A stretch of 64,000 nt of DNA from Nemertoderma westbladi (Eukaryota; Xenacoelomorpha; Nemertodermatida; Nemertodermatidae), in NCBI GenBank assembly GCA_032718475.1, contig JAUCBJ010000765.1, forward strand, positions 36,913 through 100,912, written 5' to 3'. Shown here in pieces: positions 10,265-20,951 of this stretch; position 1 is the first letter of the stretch, and every line of letters begins with the position of its first letter. The notes beneath the pieces are model-generated. The model ran no database searches, was not told the DNA's origin, and saw nothing but the letters and a program-made list of their open reading frames with translations. The translations under genes and the position numbers were made by a program.

Positions 10265-12880
10265 ACTTGTCGGCTCTTTCGCAACGCTGCAAAAAGCTTT
10301 TTTACTGGTGGCATTCTGCGTGATGCTTTATGCGAACATTAGCTAAATGGAAAATATTTTGCGCCAAAATGATTCTTTATTATCAACGTTATACTATTCG
10401 CAGACTTCACTCGTAAATGTATTAATTGACATGTAATTCCTGTATGTGATTGGCCAACCATAATTATTTTAGAAATTGGAACATGCTACAAAGCCAATAT
10501 AGCAATAGTGCCATCTAAATCCGATTGTTTTAAATTAGGCAGCAGATTATTTTTGGGCATAAAACAGCGAGTTTTCTTTTGTAACGTATTAAATTGATTT
10601 TTATGGCATATATGTTTGTATTATGAGAATTATTTATATATTCAATTGCATTTTTCAAAATTTGCTCCAAACATTTCTGATTTCGCATTAGTGAAGCAAT
10701 TATATACATAATGCTGGTTTTTTAAATTTATGCGGATTCTGTTTTTTGTAATAGGATGCTTCTTTGCTCTATTCCTGTCTAAACTCACACATTTATTTCC
10801 TTTTTGGTATGTAAAATCCCGATATATATTATGAGATAATTCCAACGTTGTGCGCACTATTCTTATTATTCTTAAAAACGGTTTCAAACTATTTATACAG
10901 TAACTGAAATCTGAACTCACAGAAAAACTGATCGGTCCGGCGACCTCAGCTGCCTTTTGTTACAAAATACAAATTATATAAAGTTTGTACCAATATATAA
11001 TAATGTATTACACAACACACATTGGTATTATATAATAATTATTACAGTATTTATTATTGTATCTTATATAATATTGAGCAATATAATTTTATATAAAGAA
11101 ATATTTAATTAAAAATTGTAAATTATTTGTTAAAGTAAAATTATTATTAATGATCTTATTTATTTTGTAACATTACCATCATATACAAATCATGTCGGCG
11201 AAATTGATCATCAAATACTATAATATCCTTAAACTCTATGTAAAGTAAATAAAGATCCTCCAATGATTTACCTGTTTATATTTACATAGTATATATATAT
11301 GACTGTGTCTGCTAACTGGCTAACTGCTACCACATGAATATATATGCATTTAACACGACTTACTTTCTATAAAACGATTAGGATATTTTATAAGAATAAT
11401 AACAGGGATTTGGATGCGCACAATGTAGCTAATTCGAACCAAACCGGCATTTATTATAATAACCATTTTTAAGTTAGGAAGAATTTGACCTCTGCAATTT
11501 TTTGCAGAATTTTATAAAAATATTTATATTCCGAACAGAATGAGCCCAAAATTAACTCTGCACGTTGAAAACTCATGAGTTATGGCCGAAATTAAGCTGC
11601 AGTATAATTATAAACATGTATTTTATTTCTACTTTTTTTAATTACTATCTATACATTTACGCGTGGGGTCGAAGATACTACGCTTTTCTATTATTCGAAG
11701 TGGCATTTATTATAATACCATGATATCTATAGCTGCGTTTTAATTAATCCGTTTGTCGTTGGTTTATCTATTATTTCGTATGATGCAGATGCTTTATAAA
11801 ATTATATTCGTTATTCGCTGGTGTATTTGTAGTAACACGCAACAATGATGGACAATACGATCTTATCAGTAAACGGTGGCTTTCATTAATGACGTCATGA
11901 TTACGTAAAGAGTTTCACATTGTTAAATCGTTATAGTCAAAATTTAGTTATATATAATTGAAACGTGATTAGTTTATAGTTCTAGAATAATTTAACGCAT
12001 TTTTGTGACAGATTAATAATTGTGCTGCTAATTCTACCCCGTTTACATGTGGGATGGTTAGGTGGTATTTTAATATATATTTATTATAGAAACTTTTTAT
12101 TGTATTTGTATTGCATTTTAATTTTAAAGCGCGATCTGATGGAGTCAGTGCCTTGGACTTACACTTACATCATGGTACCGGTACAAATGTATTATTATTG
12201 ATGTATTTACAAGTTTGTGTACTTATAACTCATGGTATATGCCTGCATGTAGTCTACCTTGGATTGTGAATTAATTATTTATTATATTATAATACTTATA
12301 TGTGTGTCATTTATAATGGAAATACCAAGTCAATATTTTAACTGTAATTCATGGTGTATAGCAATTTAATATTTTAATCGGTGCCAATTTATTGTTCCTT
12401 TTGTATAGCCGGGTCAAAATCACTAAAAGTGGCCAACTAAAACATTAGACACACCGTAACCGTACAAGGTTGCGTTTTGCAACGCTACCTTGTCTTGTAT
12501 TAATTTTATAGAATATCTGCGCCGCGAATTAGAAAAAACATAGATTTTTTAGTACACATTTTTCAGTACACTCAATGTATACTGAGTTAAAGGCATAACT
12601 ATGATGTACAGGTCAAATCATAGAAACCAGGTTACAATATGAAAGAACAGGCTATCCCATGTTCGCTGACCAAATTTTAGCCAATGACATGTGAGTATAT
12701 TCATATAGTGGTCGTTTGAAGTTATAAAGGCGGGGTGGGGTATTTCGCTTGCTGTGTCCCCTCCCTCTAAAGTCTTATTGGTTCGTTTTGAAAATGAAAT
12801 TTCGCGGGCTTTTCAACCTAAACATTATAAAATAAAATATGGAGAAAGTTTATTGAAATAAGAGATAAAAAAAAACAAGC
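10265..12880. other. AT-rich non-coding region downstream of the transporter
   Basis: No gene recognised. The 3' UTR of the transporter must lie at the start; ATTAAA near 10587 and AATAAA near 11256 are candidate poly(A) signals but nothing decides between them. The rest is AT-rich simple sequence with TA-rich stretches. Confidence 0.4.
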
Positions 12881-12889
12881 AGGAAATGT

Positions 12890-12965
12890 CCCCCCCCCCC
12901 CCCCCCCTGTAATGCCCCCCCCCCCCCTGTAATGCCCAACCCCCCCCCCCCCCCCCCCCCCCCCC
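12890..12965. repeat. Poly-C cluster separated by TGTAATGC words
   Basis: Three C runs (12890-12907, 12915-12927, 12940-12965) are separated by TGTAATGCCC-type spacers, so the tract is a degenerate tandem repeat. Such runs are prone to length error in sequencing. Confidence 0.8.
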
Positions 12966-13596
12966 ATTACAGACTCTATACTGTCCTAGGACATGTAGCC
13001 CCTGTAATGTACTGTGGTACCACATTTTTTTATAATGTGGTACGGAAAATGGGTATAATTAATACATTACGTTACAGAGTAGAAACCCTACGAAAAGTGG
13101 TGAAATTTTAGCTCTATTGCATCCCTAGATCCGTCCCCTCCAAAGTATACGACATTTTAATCTAAACTACAGTCTATCACTTCAGTTGTTATAATCGCTA
13201 ATTCTTTATCGCAGAGGTTTCATATTGCGAGTTCACACGCAATATGCAAGTCTCTTCTATGCATGCAATAATATTTTGTTTTGTTTGTGAGATTGTTATT
13301 AATGCAATGCTTATAAGTTGTAAATTGTTTGGCCCAATCGTGTCGTTAATTTCTGCTCGATGTTATGTAGTTGACTTGTTGCCCGTTGTTGTATTTATCG
13401 TATTGTTGAACCGATGGTGATTTTCCTTATATTTTTTATTTTTTATAAAAAGTAAAACTCCTTGCTGTGGCCTTATACACAATAATTCTCACTACAATTT
13501 GCATCCCATACCCCAACATTATCCCATGAGTTTATATTCTCCTTGAGTTTCTCATCCCTTTGAATTTCCCATCCTTTGGAAGTTATCATCCTATCT
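12966..13596. other. Non-coding AT-rich spacer
   Basis: No gene or recognised element. Degenerate TTGAGTTTCTCAT-like words that expand into the following minisatellite start at about 13540. Confidence 0.4.
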
Positions 13597-13745
13597 GAGT
13601 TTCCGATCCCCTTGAGTTTCTCATTTGAGTTTCTCATCACATTTGAGTTTCCGATCCCCTTGAGTTTCTCATTTGAGTTTCTCATCACATTTGAGTTTCC
13701 GATCCCCTTGAGTTTCTCATTTGAGTTTCTCATCACATTTGAGTT
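13597..13745. repeat. 48-bp minisatellite, about 3 copies
   Basis: GAGTTTCCGATCCCC recurs at 13597, 13645 and 13693, and a one-base-shorter version starts at 13741, giving an exact 48-bp period. Each unit is itself made of three TTGAGTTTCTCAT-like subunits, and decayed subunits extend on both sides to about 13540 and 13855. Short ORFs across it on both strands exist only because 48 is divisible by three. Confidence 0.9.
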
Positions 13746-13855
13746 CCGATCCCCTTCAATATCTCATTCCATTAGGTTTCTAATCTCATTGAGTTTCTCT
13801 TTTCTTTGGGTTTCTTATCCCCTTGGATTATTGAGTTTCTCAAATAACTTTTAAT

Positions 13856-15450
13856 TTTATAAAAATATGTTCGAGGTATTTCTTGTTTGATTTTGTATCA
13901 TTATTATGCATTTAATTTTATTCGGGTTTGATTAATAATGGTCGATGTTGATTGATTTGTTTCTTTGTTTGTAACTAATTTGTAGTAAGTAAACTGCTTT
14001 TTTCGCATTTATTTGTATTTTTGGCTGAAACAGATAGTTTGAAGCTTTTTGGCGCTCTAAGGAACTATTTTTTTTATTTGCTCCTATCAATTTGGTTTAT
14101 CTATTAATATAAGTATCTATGTTGATATTTTTCCCAATCATGATAACTATTCTTTACATTTTTTAATGATTTGAATTTCTAGTGTTAATTTTGATATTTT
14201 AATGATGTGTTACATAATTCGATGTAGAGCTGTAGCATATGTTTTACTTTGTTTGATTTTTTCAGTGCCAGCACATATAATGTTATTACGAATATATGCT
14301 GAAATATTTATTACTTAAAAACAATTTAGCTACTGAGATCAATATATAGCAGATATGACATTAAATTATGCACCGTTGATGTGAAATAATAAATTATGTT
14401 TACAAATATATATATATCAATAATATATACGTTGTATACAATCGGTAAAAAATATTTATTTTCTTTATTTCCACAAATATATGGAAGGGAAGCTGTGAAA
14501 GAAATGCAACTTATTTGATAAAAATGGCAGACGTTCTTCTACCGTAAAACTGAGACTCACTAGTATTGCTGTACACCTGCTATGTATTATCAATTCTGCT
14601 GTTCTTGGAAATCCCTCGTACAGATAGTAAACTACTGGTAGGCACTTTGTTCAGTATTTCGTCTTTCTATATAGCGCAAAAGAGAATGAAACTTTAACCA
14701 TTTGTCATGTCAATTAATTACATCGCTTATAAAGTCTTACGAGAAAACATAACGAAAAGGCTAATGTAATTTATCGGGATGGGCTTGCCATCTCTCGTAT
14801 GGGTGTGACGAAAAAGTAACTTTTCCGTCATGACCCTTGGATGTATTCCCATGTAATAAATAGTTCCATTGATATACCCGAAATTTGGAGTTGTCTACTG
14901 GGTAGTATTCCGATATTTTTTCCTGAATAATTATGAGTTATTTTATTGACTCAACTATGCTAGTACAGTTTACAGTAGTGTCATAATCTTGTGAACTTTG
15001 CTATTTAAACCTGTTACCTTAACAACCTTTCGCCGTGCTTACTATGTACTCTCTGATGAATCTGTTTTTACAATGAATGACAGTTTGCGTTGTTATATGT
15101 GTTTAGCTTAATGTTATCTTGATTCAATCACTCAGATATTTGTTATCTGGGATGCCAGCGCCCATGCTATGTATTTCCATTAAGACCGTATATGGTCAAA
15201 GTCAAAATAAATGTTACATAAGCGAAACTTTTAAGTGAAATTTTAAATTTGACAAAATATAGGAACATTATATGCCATTCGAAAGATCTTGGCGAACTGA
15301 ATTCGAATCTGGCAATGAAACATAAGACCATATAGGTAATAATATAAATTATAACATAACACTAAGTCCATATTGTCCAAAAACTGATTTATGTAATTCA
15401 CATCTACAGTTTTTATGGTATTACATGAAACACAGTTAGTACTCACAGAC
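13856..15450. other. AT-rich non-coding region
   Basis: No gene, RNA or complete mobile element recognised. TA-rich microsatellite-like stretches lie around 14405-14425. Confidence 0.4.
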
Positions 15451-15525
15451 TACATTTAATGTAGACCATGAGCCATTATTTCTACAGAGTTTGTAGGTGG
15501 TTGCTCATGGTATTCATTAAATGTA
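15451..15525. repeat. Imperfect 23-bp inverted repeat (75-nt hairpin)
   Basis: The left arm 15451-15473 and right arm 15503-15525 pair at 21 of 23 positions with a 29-nt loop; the mismatches fall mid-stem. A related word TGTAGACCATGA recurs at 15545. The dimensions resemble a microRNA precursor, but no homology to a known one is claimed; a small inverted-repeat element is equally possible. Confidence 0.55.
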
Positions 15526-15978
15526 TATTTTTGTGAAGGATTTGTGTAGACCATGAACTAAATTGATTCAAAACAGCAGCAGTATATATTAGATTAAAAA
15601 TAAATTACTCAGTATTCATTTCGGAGCTCATTCTGAAGCATTATATTAGGTAAATACAAATTCAATTCATTAATTAATTTTAAACACATTCATTAATGAA
15701 TTATTACTGTATTTCCTAGGTTATTTTCACTTGGTTAAGTTCTTTAGTTTCTCATTCTAGTTATTAGGGCCTACTACCGGTACTTAAATAGGTGTTTATT
15801 CGCATTTCGAAACCTAAAAATTTTTTATCGAAGACACTAACCTTCATAGGAAACTTATTACAAAATAGACCATTAATGCAGAAACGGCAGTGTAGGAGGA
15901 TAGCTCGCGATATTGGAAAGCATACTGGTTCGCCTTTATATAATGTAGTTTAAAGTTAAACGTCCCTGCCTGTAATAA
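15526..15978. other. Non-coding spacer
   Basis: No gene or repeat recognised apart from a partial copy of the preceding hairpin word near 15545. Confidence 0.4.
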
Positions 15979-15980
15979 CC

Positions 15981-16097
15981 AGTCATTTTCTCCGCAATTA
16001 ACTGTTTAGTTGTTTTAGCGGACATAACAAACCATTTTCTCCGCAATGTACCCTGTAGGTGTTTTAGCGGACATAACAAGCCATTTTATGCCGCAAT
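15981..16097. repeat. 50-bp tandem duplication plus partial third copy
   Basis: The unit (CATTTTCTCCGCAAT, then a variable middle, then GTTTTAGCGGACATAACAA) spans 15981-16030, is repeated at 16031-16080 and begins a third time to about 16097 (CCATTTTATGCCGCAAT). The two full copies differ mainly in the middle. Confidence 0.85.
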
Positions 16098-16578
16098 ACG
16101 CCAAATACTCTAAATAGAGTGTAGTTTCAGATGACGAAATCTGTCAGCTGATTTGCTGTTGATGTGGAACTTTCTTTGTTCAGGCTCGCTCGACCAATCA
16201 GAGCGATTTTCATTTTATTTGCACAGAGGCCTACGGGAAAACGCGCAATGCATTACTGTCTTTGTTTACCTTTCTGAGCCTCAGAACATCGACTTAGAAA
16301 TTATTCTGTTCTTCGGTAGAAGTTTCAGACTTTGGCCAACATTAGACAGCTTTGATTACAAGAACGTAAATCTATTATCTGGCCACCAACTGCACCTGAT
16401 GAAACATCTCTGGCCATCAACTGCAAACTAAACTCTGCACCTGGCTGCACCTACCAACTGCGGTACCGGTACTACCGATACTGCACCTGTCAACTTGTCA
16501 ACCGATCACCTGCACTGTGCAACAAACTGGTCAACTGGCTGACTATCACCGCATTATTTTACTTCTGTTTACTGTCTG
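16098..16578. other. Non-coding, CTGCACC/CAACTG-rich sequence
   Basis: A 92-codon open frame at 16153-16431 has no recognisable features and no supporting context. From about 16430 to 16560 the DNA is low-complexity, with ACTGCACC, CAACTG and TACCGGTA words like those upstream of the two host genes. Confidence 0.35.
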
Positions 16579-16581
16579 TTA

Positions 16582-17445
16582 GGGGCCGTCCAAGTATGAC
16601 GTCAGCACTTTAGGGGGGGGAGGGGGGTTGCAGTTGGGAAAATCTGATGACGTGCTGATGAGGGGAGGGGGTCAGCCAAAATCTGACGTCAGCATGTTCA
16701 TTTATAGGTGCTAGAAGAGATATAGCAGAAGAGTAAATAGTTTGCCTATTTTAATTGTTCGAAGCCCCCGAAGGCCCGTAGCACGACCTTTTGTTTCAGT
16801 TACCAGTCACCATGTTTCAGTGATTAGGACGCGTGCTACTGGGGGTACTGCGGTACTGGGGTTGGCCTGAAAATGAAACATTAAGCCTAAGCTAATGATT
16901 GTTAGAGACTGCAGTACCGGTACCTCTACCGGTTCATATAGCTTATTAATATATTATTTTTTATAAATTATATTATTATATAGCTTATTATATAGCTTAT
17001 ATTATATATTAGCTTATGTTTGTTTATTATCATTCATAAACTGCTGTCGCATCAGGTACAATTATGTAAATGATAGGCTATCCTACTACAACTCTATACC
17101 TTCCTATATAGATAAGCTATGTAACTACAGCCAGCCCCCGTGCCCGCCCCCTCCAATGCAATATAATACCTCCTTTATCCTGCTGAATAGTTTTATTATT
17201 CTTTTGCAATATTTGATAATTTATTCTTTCTTGGCATACACTTGACTAATTTAATTCGTGATTCGACATATGATTATAAATAATCTTCATAATATAATAG
17301 TAATAGTTTAATACAACATTTTTTTAAATCTGATTTAGGGGGGGGGGGGGGGGGGGGTCAACGCCTATCTGATGACATCTGATTTAGGGGAGGGAGGGGG
17401 TCAACATTTTGGGGAAAAGTGCAGACGTCATACTTGGACGGCCCC
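16582..17445. mobile_element. MITE, 864 bp, PIF/Harbinger-like
   Basis: Perfect 22-bp terminal inverted repeats (16582-16603 and 17424-17445) begin GGGGCCGTCCAAGTATGACG and end TC. They are flanked by TTA on both sides (16579-16581 and 17446-17448). A 3-bp TTA/TAA duplication and G-rich termini fit PIF/Harbinger. Inside both ends are G-runs (16613-16620; 17338-17357, 20 G) and repeated ATCTGATGAC words in direct rather than inverted order. There is no transposase ORF, so it is non-autonomous. The superfamily is inferred from the duplication length only. Confidence 0.75.
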
Positions 17446-17448
17446 TTA

Positions 17449-19582
17449 TTAATGGTTATATGTTGATGGATATGTTGTTATATTTGGAGAATATCGATAA
17501 ATAATCATAAAACCCCCCAATCTTCTTGATTACTAAAGGTTAGAGGGACCGGTTACCGGTAGCAATTGCGACTTACATTACAGTGGTTTTAGTGTGCATT
17601 AAATGCTATTTCATAATCCCTACATGTGTCAGTTGCTATCCTCCTTATATATGATCAAATTCAGTGACGGTCGGCAGATCAGTGTGAAACAGTGTGAAGT
17701 CGTGTGTAGTAGTGTGACAGATAATAAAGCATCTCCTAAAGAATGCGCTATTTACGAAAATCAGTAGCCATCTCGTTGTGTTTAGTATAAGTCATAACTC
17801 TGTTTATACTTAAAGCGCCACATCCTAAAGGAACTGTTAATATTTCCCCGAAAGTGAATAATATTGTCAGAGATTATATAGTAACGATCAATCGAATAAT
17901 ACAGTAGGTCTGCAACGCAATAAGGTCAAAGCATCCGAATCCAGTCTCCCTTAACTGTGGGGGAATGATCGCGCATAGACTGGCTTCGGCTAATGTTACT
18001 TCATGTGCATTAAATAATTGTTATAGGCTAAAGTCGATTTATAAACAAGAGGACACCTAAAATTGGCAGGTTAAACTGCTAAAGGTCTGAAAGGGCGAAC
18101 AATAATAGATTTCAGATTCTTTATTGCACCGTAGGCAATAAAGTCGAAGGTACCGGTCGAACGGTAAGCTGTAGGCCTAACTGCCCAACTAACTGCCCGA
18201 ACCGGTACTTACAGGTATACATCAGTATTATTCGATTTTGATAATTATATACCGGTAGGTCTTGATATTTAATCAGGGACGGCCGCCCTGGTTTTTTATT
18301 GGGATTTTACTTATTTCTGTCAGTTTTATTTATTTGTAAGTGTAATATTGAGCAGAAGGCGTGTAAGCCTGCTCAGATTGCATAAATAATTTGTAGGCTG
18401 GATTGTTGTCTGACTGTTGTTAAGTCTGAAGAGATTGCAGTGTGTGTAGAGTGTATGTCCGATAAAGTACTAGTTAGGAAGGTGGGGGCATCCAGTGCTG
18501 TAAGGTAAATCCCCCCCCCCCCGAAAGAATAAGTCGTACTACTCGGTTAGAACGCCTACTAACTAACCATTTCGGAGTCTGCATATACTGTAGTTTATTT
18601 GGGCTTGATAGTAGTCTGCCAGCGTTTGGTCTGTATTTTGTTTGTGTAGTCTGCATGGGTAGCATATTTATTTATTATTCAGAGTCTATGCGAGTATTCG
18701 CAACATACATAACTCCCTAAGTTTATTCCTACAGTAATTGTGCTTGTTATACATACCGTTATAGTTAAATTAACCCCGCTACTACATCAGGGCTGCTTGG
18801 CGTAGGTAAAGACTGGTGATTTTATGATCTAGTCACTCCAGCAGATACCGTGGTTCTTTTGGCTGTTCAAGTATTTTTAAGTGCTGGTTATTTGTAGTAT
18901 AAGTATTTGTAGCTAATTTAGGGTTTAGTGTACAATACTTTCCGAAGGTAATTAGTGTGTAGGCAGTATATTTGTGTTGTAAAGTGGTTAATAGGCACGT
19001 TAGCTCTGGTTGGCTGCGGTAATTAACTTCTAGGTAAGAACACTCCGGGTACATAACGTAGTACTTATAGAGCTGTACAGCTAAAGACTATAAGTCGTTA
19101 GACGGTGGTATTTTCTCCTATTTGTATCCTGTCCGTTGTAATAACCAGAAATTCTAACCCTTGTTAGGCTGGTTTGTAGATTTCCTGTAAAATTACCCTA
19201 AAATTTGTAAGTGTAATTTTTGTGTTTATTTAGAGATTGTAATCTCAAACTGTAATTGTAAGTAATTTGTAGTGATAAGTAACTTAGTAAAGTAGAATTA
19301 TTTGTTTTAGTGTCCAACAAGTAGCACTTCACTGAGAGCGTACAGCTTCTGTGTAGTGACTCCTTACCAGAAATAATAACATTTATTTCAAATATTGTCA
19401 AAAAACCCATTATAAGGGTATATATATATTATAAATCAACTCAAACCGATTTATAAAATAGTAGACCTGTCATACATCAATTAGGTCTTAATATCAGTTA
19501 GACTACTGCTTAATAACAGTAACAAAGTAAAGAAAAGTAACCCTAAAATTCAGAAATTCAGTTATTATAAAATAATTGACAT
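17449..19582. other. Non-coding sequence before the BEL/Pao coding region
   Basis: No gene. Part of this is probably the 5' LTR and leader of the retrotransposon that starts coding at 19974. Because the element is truncated at its 3' side there is no second LTR to compare, and no convincing tRNA primer-binding site was found, so the LTR cannot be placed. A run of 12 C lies at 18511-18522. Confidence 0.35.
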
Positions 19583-19842
19583 ACCGGTATTTACAATAGG
19601 GTTATTATATTTATTTCTATAAATTTAAGCTGAAATTATATACCGGTATTCTGTAATTAATTCTAGTCTATAATCATACTTATATATACTATAAGTGTAT
19701 GCTGTATACCGGTATTTATAGTAGGCTCATTATATATATTTATATAAATTTATGCTGAAATTATATATCGGTATTCTGTGACAAACCCTAGTCTGTAATA
19801 ATACTTATATATATACTATAAGTGTATACCGGTATTCTAATA
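19583..19842. repeat. 120-125 bp tandem repeat with TACCGGTAT starts
   Basis: ACCGGTAT begins repeats at 19583, 19708 and 19828. The two full copies share the order ACCGGTATT, TTATTATAT, GCTGAAATTATAT, TCTAGTCT/CCTAGTCT, ACTATAAGTGTAT. They lie in the AT-rich DNA directly before the BEL/Pao gag. Confidence 0.8.
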
Positions 19843-19973
19843 TATTATATATATATCGCGTTATATTGACTAACGATATCGGTAATTAATTACTAGGATT
19901 ACAGTTGATACTGAATTACTAGACTTGCTTTAACTGTCGTTATAGTAGTAGGCATTCAACTGTACAATCAAAC

Positions 19974-20951
19974 ATGGCTGACACAAAGCAAACTCTGTCA
20001 GATAGTCTCCTAGAAAGAACAGTATGCGACTCCGACAGGAGTACCGAATGCTTGAGACCGAAGTTCAAGTCCCCTCCTACTGTAAGAAAGGTCATCCCTC
20101 CAGTAGTAGTATCAGATCCTAGGCTAGTAAAGCACCGTAGGTCTATCATAGGCACTCGGGCTCAAGTCAAGCGGGACCAAGAGGCAGCTGTTAAACAGCA
20201 GCAACACTCGAGCCGAGAACTTATTTCTCAGCGGCCCGATAGCTCCGGTAGTTCAGATACTGTAGAGTTGACACCCGAGCGCGGAGCAAAGATGGCAGAA
20301 GCAGTTTATTCGGATCCACTTCTCATTCTTCCTGAAGCCGTACTCACTAGAGTATTGATTGCGGTGGAGGAACATCAAATTGATTGGGCGAGAAGTAAGC
20401 GATCGACCAAGGACAGTTATGCGGGATACACAAAGGAGGAACTGAAGTCTATTGTCGAGATGCAATGGAACTTCCCCGGACCCGGACTCCCGTTTAACTT
20501 ATCGGAAGCTGCCTGGGAGGACTTATACAGGATGGGAGTAGTAAAGGACACTAGAGATCCAGCTGTGTGGAAGAGGTCGGCAGCAGGATATGTACAGGGA
20601 TTCTTCAGCTCTTTGGAGCGATTAGAGGAACAACTGTTTCAACAACCCCAAGGACCTCAAGAGCAGGGAGAGCTGCTTTATCAAGTTCGAGAACGTATCC
20701 TAAGAATCAGACTAATCCTATCGGCATATGAGGAAGCCTCGAAAAGAAGCCAAGACACGTCGTTGCAAGTTGCCGTAAAGACTTGGTTCCAACGGGTGAG
20801 CCTTAAAGTTCAAGGAACATCCCAATGGAAAATTCAGCTAACTGAGCGCTCAACCCACGGAGAATCAACAGACGCTACCTTTTCTCAAGTGGAAAGCGAA
20901 GCAACATTGGAGAAGAAGAATGAAGTCTTCTCAGAAGAAGGACGCTATTGA
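19974..20951 (+). CDS. BEL/Pao-type retrotransposon, first gag-region ORF
   Basis: 325-codon frame from ATG to TGA at the front of the retroelement. No conserved domain is recognised. The first 110 residues are polar and disordered-looking. About residues 115-270 look helical (LPEAVLTRVLIAVEEHQ; YAGYTKEELKSIVEMQWNF; LERLEEQLFQQ), which would suit an N-terminal gag domain that assembles or binds nucleic acid. It overlaps the next ORF by about 30 bases in another frame. Either gag here is encoded in two ORFs joined by frameshifting, or a single gag has been split by a mutation near 20920-20950. Codon composition is similar to the following gag ORF. The link to BEL/Pao is by position, not by domain. 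Confidence 0.6.
   Translation: MADTKQTLSDSLLERTVCDSDRSTECLRPKFKSPPTVRKVIPPVVVSDPRLVKHRRSIIGTRAQVKRDQEAAVKQQQHSSRELISQRPDSSGSSDTVELTPERGAKMAEAVYSDPLLILPEAVLTRVLIAVEEHQIDWARSKRSTKDSYAGYTKEELKSIVEMQWNFPGPGLPFNLSEAAWEDLYRMGVVKDTRDPAVWKRSAAGYVQGFFSSLERLEEQLFQQPQGPQEQGELLYQVRERILRIRLILSAYEEASKRSQDTSLQVAVKTWFQRVSLKVQGTSQWKIQLTERSTHGESTDATFSQVESEATLEKKNEVFSEEGRY

Noticed and set aside
12825-13025. Glycine-rich minus-strand ORF
   Set aside because: It is the translation of poly-C runs on the opposite strand.
13473-13854. ORFs on both strands over the 48-bp minisatellite
   Set aside because: They exist only because the period is a multiple of three; no other coding evidence.
16153-16431. 92-codon ORF in the spacer
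   Set aside because: No recognisable motif, no flanking gene signals, and sequence composition like its non-coding surroundings.
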